A stretch of DNA of 64,000 nt from Methylobacterium brachythecii (GTDB lineage: Bacteria > Pseudomonadota > Alphaproteobacteria > Rhizobiales > Beijerinckiaceae): assembly GCF_014196345.1 (NCBI RefSeq), contig NZ_JACIDN010000001.1:186001-250000 (forward strand), read 5' to 3'. Position 1 is the first letter of the stretch; the number at the start of each line of letters is the position of its first letter. The notes under the pieces are model-generated. The model did no database searches. It worked only from the letters and a program-made list of their open reading frames with translations, and was not told where the DNA came from. Positions 25,697 to 34,486 of the stretch are shown here, piece by piece. A program made the translations under genes and the position numbers.

Positions 25697-28297
25697 TCAG
25701 GCCGCGTGAGAGGGCGCGGCCTCTTCGGCCGAGTCCGTCCCCGACAGAGTCGCGGCATTGCGCGCGACGGTGAGCACCGCGTCGAAGGGCGGCAGGCGGC
25801 CCAGCGTCGCGGCATCGGGCAGGCAGACGATCAAGCCCATTCCCTGCCGGATCATGCGCAGGCGCATGATGCGCGCGGCGATCTCCTCCGACTTGCGCTC
25901 GTCCGGCAGCAGGCCGACCACCAGGATGTCGGGCCGGCGCACGAGGCAGCGCACGAGGTCGATGGCGACGCGCTCACGCGGGCCGATGCCGCCCTCGGTG
26001 AGGCCCTGTCGGCGCGCCATGGCAGTGCCGGGGCCGCTCGAGGCCACACGGCTGGCGAGGCCGAGGCGGTAGACCGTCGGCTCCAGGCCCTGGTCGGCGA
26101 GCACCTGGCGCACCAGGGCGCGCACACGCTGCTCGGCATTGGCCTCGCCCTGGGTGATGCGGCCGAACAGGACGTTTTCCTCGAAGCTCGCGGCGGCGGT
26201 GACGCGTGCAGGATCGTAGAGGTCGATCTTGTCCCGGAATTTCGCGGGCATCAGCCGGGCGAACGAGATGCGCGCGGCGACGATGCGCTGCTCCAGCTCC
26301 GGATCGACCAGACCGAAGCGATGGCGGGTCTCGCTGTAGCGCAGGGCGAGACCGATCAGGCGTTCACGGTCGCGCGCTCCGGCAGGGCCGCGGCGCAGGC
26401 TGCCGCCATTCGGCTGACGCGCGATCAGATCCTCGAAGAAGCCGCGCTCCTGGGCCGGAAACAGCGAGAAGGCATCGAAGAGCGGGTGATCGTCCGGCAA
26501 TTCCGAAAAGATCTCGACGGTCGCGCGGGCGATGGCCAGGCCCATCTCGACGAAGCTGCGCGTCAGGCCTTCCGCCTCAAGCACCGCGCGCAGATAGGGC
26601 TGGCGGGCCAGCCGCTCCTCGGAGAATGTCGGACCCACCGCCTCGCCGAACAGGATGTTCTCGCCGACCGTCGCCTGATGGTTGTAGCGGGCCGGGTCGA
26701 AAGCCTCGACGAGCCGGGCCATGCCCTGCGTGGCGAGCATCTCGCGAACGGCCGAGCGCGCGGCGACGACGGCCTGCGCGACGGCCGGCTCGTCATCGGG
26801 ATCGATGGTGCCCTCCAGGCCGCGCGAATAGATCAATGCGTCGAGGCCGGAGAGCTTGAGGAGGGCGATCCGCCCCTGCTCGCCCAGCGCCTCGCGCTCG
26901 TCGGTGCGCGCGCCGTAGAGCAGGTTCTGCTTCAGCGTTCCCTCGATCAGGATGGCTTCCGATCCGGCAAAGGCGATGCGGTGGGCGCGCTCGGCCGGGT
27001 CGAGGCTCCGCAGGTCGAGGCCGCCATAGGTAATCGTACCGACGCTCGGCTCGATCTGGCCGGCCAGCAGCGCCGCGAGCGCCTGCACGCCGCTGCCGCG
27101 CTCGCCGACGATCGCGACATGGGCCGGCATCGGCAGGTCGGCGTCGAGGCCGGTGAGACGCTCGCCACTCGCCGGATCGTAGGCGCCCGCCTCCGTCGCG
27201 ATCAGCGCGCCCGATGCCGGGAAGGCCGCGGCACGGTGCAAGGCGGGTCGCTTGTCGGCGAGCCCGTCGAAGGTTTGCGCCAGCCTCCGATAGGTCGGCG
27301 CGGTTTCCATCCTGAGGAACCAGAGCCGCAGGAAGGCCGCGACGAGAGCCGCCGCGAGCGTGAAGGCGGCGCCCGCCGCGGCGAGCGCACCGGGCATGAT
27401 GGGTGCGGCCCCCTCCGACATGCCCGGACCGCGCCACAGCGCCGTCGCCACGAAGATCGCCGGTAGCAAGACGATCAGCGCGAGGGCCGGCGCGCGGGCA
27501 TAGGCCATCGCGGCCTCGGCCCGGGCCAGGGTGCCGTGCGTGGCGCGCGCGCGCAGTCCGAGCCGCCGCCGCTCGAACATCGCCGAGCCGTGCGCACGCA
27601 CGGCGGGCATCCGCAGGATCAGGTCGCCGAGCCCTGCCTCCGCCGCCGTCCGCTCCTGCTGGCGCAGGGCGGTGCGTTCGAGGCCGCGGCGGATCTGGAG
27701 GGCGCGGGCGAGGCCGACGGCGACGAGGCCGATCGCCACTGCCGGGACCAGACGCGGCGCAGCGAGCGCGGCGGTGGCGAGCGCCAGCAGCACGCCGGCG
27801 AGCGTCATCGCCGGCACCAAGATGCCGGCGGCGGGCAGGCCGGCGAGAGCCGCCCCGACGAGGCCAGGCAGGGCGCGCACGTCCTCGCGGGCGCCGGGCG
27901 GCGCGCGCAGGATCGCATCGACAGCGGTGGCGCGCAGGCGGGTCGCCGCGCGGGCCTGGGCGGAGAAGCAGACCCGGGCGACGAGCCAGCCGAGCCCGGC
28001 CACGGCCAGCGCTGCGGCGGCGAGCCCGAGCAGGGCCGCGAGCAGCAGCCCATGTCCGCTCAAGGGCAGGCCGGGGGCGATCTGCAGAGATCCCGCCGGA
28101 TCGCCGGGAATCGGCAGGGCCAGGGCCAGAAAGCGATGTGGGCCTGTGGCGCCCGGCACCATCAGGTCGACCAGGTCGCGCAAGCAGAGCAGCGCCAACA
28201 GGGCGAGCGGGGTGCCCAGCCCGACGCCGAGCGCCACCGCCAGGGCGTGCGGCCGCGGCGCCGAGCGCCAGCCGAACAGGATCGGATCACGCTCCAT
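25697..28297 (-). CDS. Degenerate ABC exporter-like membrane protein
   Basis: 866 residues. The first 330 hold about six helices of an ABC exporter transmembrane domain. Then an ABC-like nucleotide domain begins, but its Walker A reads GERGSGVQ (398-405), without the Lys and Ser/Thr of GxxGxGK(S/T), the signature is GIGPRERVAIDLVRCL near 771 and the Walker B is ILVVGLLPDE. Three copies of the segment that follows the Q-loop in exporters occur: QNLLYG (457-462), ENILFG (546-551), ENVLFG (708-713), each followed by a similar helix. ATP hydrolysis is therefore unlikely; it may be a structural or regulatory protein. It is divergent from the ActC-ActD gene, 318 bases away. Confidence 0.75.
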   Translation of the reverse strand: MERDPILFGWRSAPRPHALAVALGVGLGTPLALLALLCLRDLVDLMVPGATGPHRFLALALPIPGDPAGSLQIAPGLPLSGHGLLLAALLGLAAAALAVAGLGWLVARVCFSAQARAATRLRATAVDAILRAPPGAREDVRALPGLVGAALAGLPAAGILVPAMTLAGVLLALATAALAAPRLVPAVAIGLVAVGLARALQIRRGLERTALRQQERTAAEAGLGDLILRMPAVRAHGSAMFERRRLGLRARATHGTLARAEAAMAYARAPALALIVLLPAIFVATALWRGPGMSEGAAPIMPGALAAAGAAFTLAAALVAAFLRLWFLRMETAPTYRRLAQTFDGLADKRPALHRAAAFPASGALIATEAGAYDPASGERLTGLDADLPMPAHVAIVGERGSGVQALAALLAGQIEPSVGTITYGGLDLRSLDPAERAHRIAFAGSEAILIEGTLKQNLLYGARTDEREALGEQGRIALLKLSGLDALIYSRGLEGTIDPDDEPAVAQAVVAARSAVREMLATQGMARLVEAFDPARYNHQATVGENILFGEAVGPTFSEERLARQPYLRAVLEAEGLTRSFVEMGLAIARATVEIFSELPDDHPLFDAFSLFPAQERGFFEDLIARQPNGGSLRRGPAGARDRERLIGLALRYSETRHRFGLVDPELEQRIVAARISFARLMPAKFRDKIDLYDPARVTAAASFEENVLFGRITQGEANAEQRVRALVRQVLADQGLEPTVYRLGLASRVASSGPGTAMARRQGLTEGGIGPRERVAIDLVRCLVRRPDILVVGLLPDERKSEEIAARIMRLRMIRQGMGLIVCLPDAATLGRLPPFDAVLTVARNAATLSGTDSAEEAAPSHAA

Positions 28298-28615
28298 CGA
28301 CGGGCCGCGCGGGGCTGCGATGGCGGGGCTCGATACGTCTCATGCACCGGCGGGCTTAGAGGATCGCAAAGGGGCAGGGAAGCGCAGGCGGGTGCGGCCC
28401 GTCACATGCTCAAACGATGCCGTGCTCCTTCAGCAGCGGCTGCTCGTCGCCGGACACCCAGCCGAAGACTTACGGATACGAGGCGACACCATGCGGGTGG
28501 GGCCGATTTTCCGATCGCCTGCGATCCGACTAGGGTGGCCTTCCGAAAGCGAAGGGAGCAAGCGGCCTGGGATGGGCGAACGAGTGAGGCACCGGCCATC
28601 CTGGATTCCGGCATC
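28298..28615. other. Divergent intergenic region, possible gene remnant
   Basis: 318 bases between the divergent ABC-like and ActC-ActD genes. On the reverse strand, a 19-codon stretch ending at 28410 reads like a protein C-terminus (FGWVSGDEQPLLKEHGIV, then stop) preceded by an in-frame TAA. It may be the remnant of an eroded gene; too short to classify. A GAAGGGAG near 28550 has no start codon at fitting distance in the downstream frame. Confidence 0.35.
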
Positions 28616-30505
28616 GTGACGGCGAGAGCGTTCCCGAAGGCTCTTCCCAAAGCTCGCACGCCCCTGCCCGAGAGCCTCTACGGCGAGCGGATCGTCGCAC
28701 CGGGCGAGAGCGTCGAAAGCGTCGCCCGCACCATCACCGACATCGTTCTGGCAAAGCGGGTCGTGCGGAAGCGCTGGCTGATCGCGGCCGGGGTTTGCGG
28801 GTTGCTCGCGGCGCTCCTGGCCCTCGTCCCGAGGCGGCCTGACGAGGGCGCACTCGTGGCGGTAGCGAGCTACGAGGGTTGGATCGGCATAGCTGAGGGG
28901 AGCCTGCTGGTCTCGGCCGTGCTGCAGCTCGCGGGCGTCGATTGGCGCTGCGCGGTCGGCCGCATCACCGAGACGGTGGCTTTGCTCGCCGCCATCGCCG
29001 CGTGGTTCTGCGCGGGGGCGGCGGCCGAGCCGTGGATGGGCGGCACCGGCCTGTCTCGACCCTTCGGATCGGCCGGGTTCTGGCAGGCGTCCGGCATCGC
29101 CGGGCTCGTCGTGGTCTGCGCCGGCCATTGGCTCGTTGGCCTCCTGCCCGATCTCGCGGTCCTGCACGAGCGAGGCGCCTCCCGCCTCTACGGCCGGCTC
29201 GCGGGTGGCTGGCGCGGCTCGGCCCTACAATGGCGGCTCTGGGACGAAGCCCACCGCGCCACGGCCCTTCTCGGCGCCCTTCTCGCCATCGCGCTGCAAG
29301 TCGGCGCCTCGGTGATGCAGGCGGCCTCGGCGGCGCCCGGACGGCAGGACACGCTCCTACCGGTCACCTATCTCGTCGACGCGGTGCTCTCCGGCGTGGG
29401 AGCGAGCGCGGCGGTGATCGTCACGATCCGCGCGACGCATCGTCTGCACGGCCTGATCACCCGGCGCCACCTCGACATCCTGGCCCGGCTGATCCTCGTC
29501 CTCGGCCTTGCCAGCCTCTACTGCCACGCCACCACCATCCTGGCGGTGCTGCTGTCCGGCGACGTGGCGGCGCGGGACACCGTGGCGCGGGGCTTCCACG
29601 GCGACCTCGCCCCGGCCTTCTGGACGGTGGTGGTCTGCGGGCTACTGCCGCCCCAGCTCTTCTGGCTGCCGCACCTGCGCCGCTCGGGCCTCGCCGTCGC
29701 CGGGGTCGGGACGCTCGCGGCCGTCGGCGCCTATGCCGACCGTGCGATGGGCCTCGCCGTCGCGCTCCGGGACGGAGCCGTCCTGGTTCCGCCCTCGGCC
29801 GACATCGCCGGCATCGCCACCCTCGCGGGCTCGATCGCCCTGTTTCTCGCCGGGCTGATCCTCGCGCTGCGAACGCTACCGATCGTCTCGATCGCGCAGA
29901 TGCGCGCGCTCGTCATCGCACACAATCCGCCAGTGACACCGACCGGCCCGACGCCGGAGGCCCCGGCCGCAGGGGCCGTGCCCCTTGCACGGGTCCGGTC
30001 GATCGTGGCCGAATTCGCCTCCGCGCGGACGCTCGCCGTCGCGGCCGGCCTGCTGCGGGCGCGCGACCGCAACCTGCGTCTCGACGCGCTTGGCCCGGTG
30101 CCGATCCCGGAGGCGCTCGAGGTTCTGCGTCCAGCCGTCGTCCCGATCCGCCTCAGGGCGCTCGCGGGCGCGCTCATCGGCGGGACGGGCGTCCTGGCGG
30201 TCTGCCTCGCCGCGATCCCGCTGGCGGCCGGCGCCGCGCCCTGGGGAGCCTGGCCGTCTCTCGTCCTCCCGAGCCTGACGGCGGCGCTGACCGCCGGCAC
30301 GCTCGCCGCTCTGGCGGCGCTGCTCGCGGCGCGCGGCCGGCTCGATCCCGGTGAGACCGACGCCGCGCGGGCCGGACGCGGCCGTTTCGTACTGACGGTG
30401 CGGGTCGGCGAGGAGCCGGGCGAAGCCGACCGTATCGGCCAGCGGCTGATGGCTCTGCCCGCCGCGGACGGCCGGCCGATCGCGGTTCGGATGATCGGCC
30501 GATGA
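28616..30505 (+). CDS. NrfD-like quinol oxidoreductase membrane subunit fused to DUF3341 (ActC-ActD fusion)
   Basis: 629 residues. After a hydrophilic head (PLPESLYGERIVAPGESVES), about nine to ten helices from residue 54 to 440 follow the NrfD/PsrC/ActC layout. From about 458 to the end there is a DUF3341/ActD domain: VRSIVAEFASARTLAVAAG, RNLRLDALGPVPIPEALEVL, then two helices and a short soluble tail FVLTVRVGEEPGEADRIG. In alternative complex III, ActC binds quinol and ActD is a separate subunit; here they are one chain. The GTG at 28616 is assumed because the frame has no ATG nearby; it gives an N-terminus like ActC. The ActF-like gene overlaps its end by four bases. Confidence 0.7.
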   Translation: MTARAFPKALPKARTPLPESLYGERIVAPGESVESVARTITDIVLAKRVVRKRWLIAAGVCGLLAALLALVPRRPDEGALVAVASYEGWIGIAEGSLLVSAVLQLAGVDWRCAVGRITETVALLAAIAAWFCAGAAAEPWMGGTGLSRPFGSAGFWQASGIAGLVVVCAGHWLVGLLPDLAVLHERGASRLYGRLAGGWRGSALQWRLWDEAHRATALLGALLAIALQVGASVMQAASAAPGRQDTLLPVTYLVDAVLSGVGASAAVIVTIRATHRLHGLITRRHLDILARLILVLGLASLYCHATTILAVLLSGDVAARDTVARGFHGDLAPAFWTVVVCGLLPPQLFWLPHLRRSGLAVAGVGTLAAVGAYADRAMGLAVALRDGAVLVPPSADIAGIATLAGSIALFLAGLILALRTLPIVSIAQMRALVIAHNPPVTPTGPTPEAPAAGAVPLARVRSIVAEFASARTLAVAAGLLRARDRNLRLDALGPVPIPEALEVLRPAVVPIRLRALAGALIGGTGVLAVCLAAIPLAAGAAPWGAWPSLVLPSLTAALTAGTLAALAALLAARGRLDPGETDAARAGRGRFVLTVRVGEEPGEADRIGQRLMALPAADGRPIAVRMIGR

Positions 30506-31620
30506 GCCTCCCGCGCGACCCGCCGCAAGAAGAGGCCGGGCGCCGGGCGGAGGCCTCGCCGCCCCGCACCGCGCGCGCCTTTCTGCTCGATCCGGCCCGG
30601 CGCGGCGCCGCCGGGCTCGGCATCGGAGCGGTGGCCCTCGGCCTCGCGCTGCTGCTGGGTGGCTGGCACCGCCTCGCGATCTCCTACCTGCCGGCCTGGC
30701 TCTGCCTGCTCGCCCTGCCCGCGGGCGCGCTTCCCGTCGCGATCATGGTCGAGCGGGCCGACGCCTGGCGGCCCCAGCCCGAGACGGCCCTGCTCGAGAC
30801 CCTGCGCTGGCTGCTCGGCCTGATGCCAGCGGCGGCCCTGCTCGGGCTACCGATCCTGGCCGTCCTGCCGGTTCTCTACCCCTGGGCGGCCGGAGCCCAG
30901 CCCGAGTCGCCACTCGCCGCGATCTGGTTCACCACGCCTTTCCTCCTCCTGCGCCTCACCTTCGTCTTCCTGGTCTGGATCGGCCTCGCCGTGCTGTTCG
31001 CCCGGCGTGGCGGAGAGCCGTGGGGCAAGGCCGGCCGTATCGACGATGGGCGCGCCATCCTCGGCCTCGGGCTGCACATCGTCTGCGGGACGCTCGCGGC
31101 GGCCGACCTCGTCATGGCGGCGCTCTTGCGGTTCCATTCGGGTCTCGCCGGGCTCGTCCTGCTCGCGAGCTGGAGCGCACTGGCGTTGAGCGCGGCGATC
31201 CTGGCCGCGCCGCCGGATGTCGGCCCATCGCGGCGCCGGCTCGACCGGCTGACGCCGCTCGCCGTGCTGCTGGCGATCTGGGCGGCGATGCACCTCGTGC
31301 AGGCGCTGGTGCTCGGTTCGCCGGAGGCCGCTCTCTGGTACGGCGCGCGTCTCGTCGGTGAAGGGCGCGCGCTCGCCGGCGTTGCCGGAGCGGTCGTCCT
31401 CCTCGCGGCGGCGGTGACCCTGAAGCCCGGCGAATACCGCACCCGCGTCGTGGCGGCGCTGGCGCTCGGAGTGCAGATCCTCGCCCTATACTGGTTCGTG
31501 ACGCCGGCGATACGCGGCTCGTTCAAGGTCACGCTGGTCGACGTGCTGGCGCTCGTCGGCGTCGCCGGAATCGCCGTCGGGCTGATGCCGGCGACGCGGC
31601 GGCTGTTTCCTGCCCGGTGA
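30502..31620 (+). CDS. ActF-like membrane subunit of alternative complex III
   Basis: 372 residues with about ten helices. AISYLPAWLCLLALPAGALP near residue 55, followed by a helix ending ILAVLPVLYPWA near 130, is the typical order of ActF (the second quinol-binding-like membrane subunit). It starts inside the stop of the ActC-ActD gene (ATGA). No ActA, ActB (iron-sulfur/molybdopterin-like) or ActE (cytochrome c) gene is present in the window, so this is a membrane-only remnant or a distinct small complex. The family call is from helix layout and short motifs. Confidence 0.6.
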   Translation: MSLPRDPPQEEAGRRAEASPPRTARAFLLDPARRGAAGLGIGAVALGLALLLGGWHRLAISYLPAWLCLLALPAGALPVAIMVERADAWRPQPETALLETLRWLLGLMPAAALLGLPILAVLPVLYPWAAGAQPESPLAAIWFTTPFLLLRLTFVFLVWIGLAVLFARRGGEPWGKAGRIDDGRAILGLGLHIVCGTLAAADLVMAALLRFHSGLAGLVLLASWSALALSAAILAAPPDVGPSRRRLDRLTPLAVLLAIWAAMHLVQALVLGSPEAALWYGARLVGEGRALAGVAGAVVLLAAAVTLKPGEYRTRVVAALALGVQILALYWFVTPAIRGSFKVTLVDVLALVGVAGIAVGLMPATRRLFPAR

Positions 31621-31737
31621 GGACGGCTTCCCGCTTCCCAATTCGGCTTCGCCTGCCCTACATCTGGGGGCGATCAACAGGCGCGCTGCCGGCGCGCGAG
31701 ACGAGCTGACCCCAAGAGCGCAAGATCCCGAGAGCCT

Positions 31738-32556
31738 ATGTGCGAACTGCTCGGCATGAGCGCCAACGTGCCAACCGACATCCGCTTCTCCTTCGCAGGC
31801 TTGGCCAAGCGCGGCGGCGAGACCGGGCCGCATGCCGACGGCTGGGGCATCACCTTCTACGAGGGCGGCCGCGGCTGCCGCGCCTTCCACGATCCGGACC
31901 CGAGCGCGCAATCGGAGCTTGCCAAGCTCCTAAAGCGCTATGCGATCAAGAGCCGCATCGTCGTCGCCCATGTCCGCAAGGCCAATCGCGGCCGGGTCTC
32001 GCTCGAGAACACGCATCCGTTCAGCCGCGAGCTGTGGGGCCGGCGCTGGACCTTCGCCCACAACGGCCAGCTCAAGGGCATCAAGAAACGCGTCCTCGGC
32101 CGTTTCGAGCCGATCGGCTCCACCGACAGCGAATATGCCTTCTGCTGGATCATGTCACAGCTCGAAGCGCGCTGGCCAAAGGCGCCGCGCACGGCGCAGC
32201 TCGACGCGTTCGTAGCCGAGCTGTGCCGTGAGTTGGGCACGCTCGGCGTCTTCAACATGCTGCTGTCGGACAGCCGTGTGCTCTACGCCCATTGCGGCAA
32301 GCGTCTGTGCTACCTGACCCGCTGCGCGCCATTCGGCACCGCGACCTTGATCGATGAGGATTGGCGCGTCGACTTCGCCCAGGAGACCACCGAGACCGAC
32401 GTGGTCACCATGATCGCGACCCGGGCGCTGACTCGCGACGAGACCTGGACCGAGCTCGCCCGTGGCGACACGGTGGCCTTCAAGGACGGCGCCGTGCGGC
32501 TGCTGCGGCCCGGCCGTCGCCCCGTCGAGGTCGCGCTGCCCTGCGGCCGAGGCTGA
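31738..32556 (+). CDS. Class II glutamine amidotransferase (YafJ type)
   Basis: 272 residues. Cys2 is the N-terminal nucleophile (MCELLGMSAN) after Met removal; GPHADGWGITFYEG, VAHVRKAN and TFAHNGQL are glutaminase-domain landmarks; STDSEYAFCWIM completes the glutamine pocket. YafJ proteins are stand-alone amidotransferase domains with no known acceptor. The ATG at 31738 is fixed by the need for Cys at position 2. Confidence 0.85.
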   Translation: MCELLGMSANVPTDIRFSFAGLAKRGGETGPHADGWGITFYEGGRGCRAFHDPDPSAQSELAKLLKRYAIKSRIVVAHVRKANRGRVSLENTHPFSRELWGRRWTFAHNGQLKGIKKRVLGRFEPIGSTDSEYAFCWIMSQLEARWPKAPRTAQLDAFVAELCRELGTLGVFNMLLSDSRVLYAHCGKRLCYLTRCAPFGTATLIDEDWRVDFAQETTETDVVTMIATRALTRDETWTELARGDTVAFKDGAVRLLRPGRRPVEVALPCGRG

Positions 32557-32735
32557 GCGAACGGGTGCGGGTGGGACACGCAAGTCCAAAAAGGGTCTGA
32601 AAGCGACCATAGCCGCTCCATCATGCCCTCCCCTCGGGGTGTACCCGTCTTCGCGATGCGATACAGTCCCGGTGTCTGCCGAGGGATGGTGTTGGGCCGC
32701 CCGACGTTTACCGATCGAAGCACGCTGATCGAATC

Positions 32736-33482
32736 ATGAGCCGCAACGAGACAGCCGACACCCTCGATCGCCCTGCGGAGGACGGCTCCGAAGGACGCCC
32801 GAACCTCTCCGCGAGCATCCGCACGCATCTCGGAGACCAGCTGCGCACGGTCTACGAGGCGCTCGGCGCACCGGACGCGGTAACGGCTCGCTTCGCCGAC
32901 CTCATCGAGAAGCTCGAGGCCGCGCTCAAGGCGCAAGGCGAGCGCGTCGATCCCGAATTCCGCGACGGCTTGCTCGCGGCGGTACCGAGCTTGCGCGCCT
33001 TCGCCCTCTCGCTCACCTCGAACCCGGCCCGTTCGGACGACCTCGTCCAGGACACGCTGATGAAGGGCTGGCAGCACCGCGCCCGCTTCCAGCCCGGCAC
33101 CAACCTGAACGCTTGGCTGTTCACGATCCTGCGCAACATCTTCTATTCGGACCACCGCAAGCGCGTGCGCGAGGTCGAGGACCAGGATGGCTCCTATGCC
33201 GCCCGTCTCGCCACCGCCCCGCACCAGGGCGACCGGCTCGACGTCGAGGATCTGCAATCGGCGCTGGCCAAGCTGCCGCCGGACCAGCGCGAGGCCCTGG
33301 TGCTCGTGGGCGCCGAGGGTGTCTCCTACGAGGAGGCGGCGACGATCATGGGCTGCAAGGTCGGCACCGTGAAGAGCCGTGTCAGCCGCGCCCGCGGCCG
33401 CCTCGCGGAACTGCTCGGCTACGACGAAGAAGATCTCGGATCGGACCGCTTCATCCAGTCGGCGATGCCGAAAGACGCCTGA
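32736..33482 (+). CDS. ecfG: EcfG-type sigma factor with NepR-like N-terminal domain
   Basis: 248 residues. About 72-140 is sigma region 2 (SNPARSDDLVQDTLMKGWQH, NLNAWLFTILRNIFYSD) and about 168-228 region 4 (LPPDQREALVLVGAEGVSYE, then MGCKVGTVKSRVSRARGRL), clearly of the EcfG class that drives the alphaproteobacterial general stress response. Residues 24-63 (LSASIRTHLGDQLRTVYEAL, then FADLIEKLEAAL) look like NepR, the anti-sigma factor of this same system. The chain thus joins an anti-sigma-like module to its sigma factor. No phyR or separate nepR is adjacent. Start ATG fits the frame and begins just before the module. Confidence 0.82.
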   Translation: MSRNETADTLDRPAEDGSEGRPNLSASIRTHLGDQLRTVYEALGAPDAVTARFADLIEKLEAALKAQGERVDPEFRDGLLAAVPSLRAFALSLTSNPARSDDLVQDTLMKGWQHRARFQPGTNLNAWLFTILRNIFYSDHRKRVREVEDQDGSYAARLATAPHQGDRLDVEDLQSALAKLPPDQREALVLVGAEGVSYEEAATIMGCKVGTVKSRVSRARGRLAELLGYDEEDLGSDRFIQSAMPKDA

Positions 33483-33489
33483 GCAGGAT

Positions 33490-34290
33490 CTAATCCGCCT
33501 TGTCGGTGATGGCGCGGTCGGCATGGACCAGCGCGCCCCAATCCTTGGCGCGATCCTGGCCCTTGAGCCGCTGAAGCCGCGCGCCGCTGACGTCGACGCC
33601 CTTGAAATCGGTGCCCGCCACATTGGCCCCGGTCAGATCCGCGCCGGAGGCGTCGGAGCCCATCAGCACGGCATCGGTGAGATCGGCATCCTTCAGGTTG
33701 GCATAGTCGAGCCGCGACCGGCCGAGATTGGCGCCTTTCAGCCGTGCGCCCTGCAGGTTCACCGAGACAAACATCGCCCGCATCAGGCCCATCGATTGGT
33801 TCTTGATGTCGGCCCCTCCGTTGAGGTCGACGAGGCTGGCGCCGCTCATGTTGGCGCCCATGAAGTCGCCGATCGGCTTTGACCGGCTCAGATCGGCGCC
33901 GCTGAAATCCGCCCCGCGGGCGGTGATGCCGAACATGTCGGCGCCGGCGAGATTGGCGCCCTTCAGATTCGCCTTGAGCAGCCACGCCTGCTGCAGATTG
34001 GCCCCACTGAGGTCGGCGCCCTGCAGGTTGGCGCCGTTCAGGCGGGCCGTGCGCAGATTGACGCCTTTGAGGTCGAGCCCCGAAAGGTCGAGGCCCGACA
34101 GGCTCTTGTCGGTCAGGTCGATCGGCCGGCCGCCGGATTTGGCGATGAGCGCCTCGATATCGGCCCGGCTCATCTCGGCCTTCGTCATCCGCGGTGTGTT
34201 CATGTCGGCGCCGAGCAGCAAGTCCTGCTCTGCACGGGCCGGAACGCCCGCCGTCAGCACCGCGAGGACGAGCAATGGAAATCGGCGCAC
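33490..34290 (-). CDS. Exported pentapeptide-repeat protein
   Basis: 266 residues: a signal peptide (RRFPLLVLAVLTAGVPARA) and then, from about 60, tandem A(D/N)LxX pentapeptides (LSGLDLSGLDLKGVNLRTAR and on) forming a right-handed quadrilateral beta-helix for at least 30 coils. The GTG at 34290 has AGGGAG eight bases upstream and places the signal peptide at the start; the open frame further upstream lacks protein-like composition. Periplasmic location inferred. Function unknown. Convergent with ecfG, eight bases apart. Confidence 0.75.
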   Translation of the reverse strand: MRRFPLLVLAVLTAGVPARAEQDLLLGADMNTPRMTKAEMSRADIEALIAKSGGRPIDLTDKSLSGLDLSGLDLKGVNLRTARLNGANLQGADLSGANLQQAWLLKANLKGANLAGADMFGITARGADFSGADLSRSKPIGDFMGANMSGASLVDLNGGADIKNQSMGLMRAMFVSVNLQGARLKGANLGRSRLDYANLKDADLTDAVLMGSDASGADLTGANVAGTDFKGVDVSGARLQRLKGQDRAKDWGALVHADRAITDKAD

Positions 34291-34486
34291 GCGTTTCACT
34301 CCCTGTCGGGTCTCGGTCGTCCGGCGGCTCCTGCCGCGGGACCGGACTGATGGTTCTCTCAGAGCGTGGTAAGCTGAAATGCCGGACGTGTCGGTGACCC
34401 AGGTCACCGAGGCAGGATCCGGCGGGAGCAAAACGCAAAAGAGAGGCGGCGGCCATCGCCGTCCGCGCCTCAAGGGCCGTTCAGCC

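Noticed and set aside
28410..28470. C-terminal fragment of a lost gene on the reverse strand (FGWVSGDEQPLLKEHGIV)
   Set aside because: Only 19 codons with an in-frame stop just before it; too short to call a pseudogene, only noted in the intergenic entry.
27536..28615. Open reading frame extending the ActC-ActD protein by 360 residues at its N-terminus
   Set aside because: It is antisense to the transmembrane part of the ABC-like gene, Arg/Gly/Gln-rich without hydrophobic structure, and has no counterpart in ActC.
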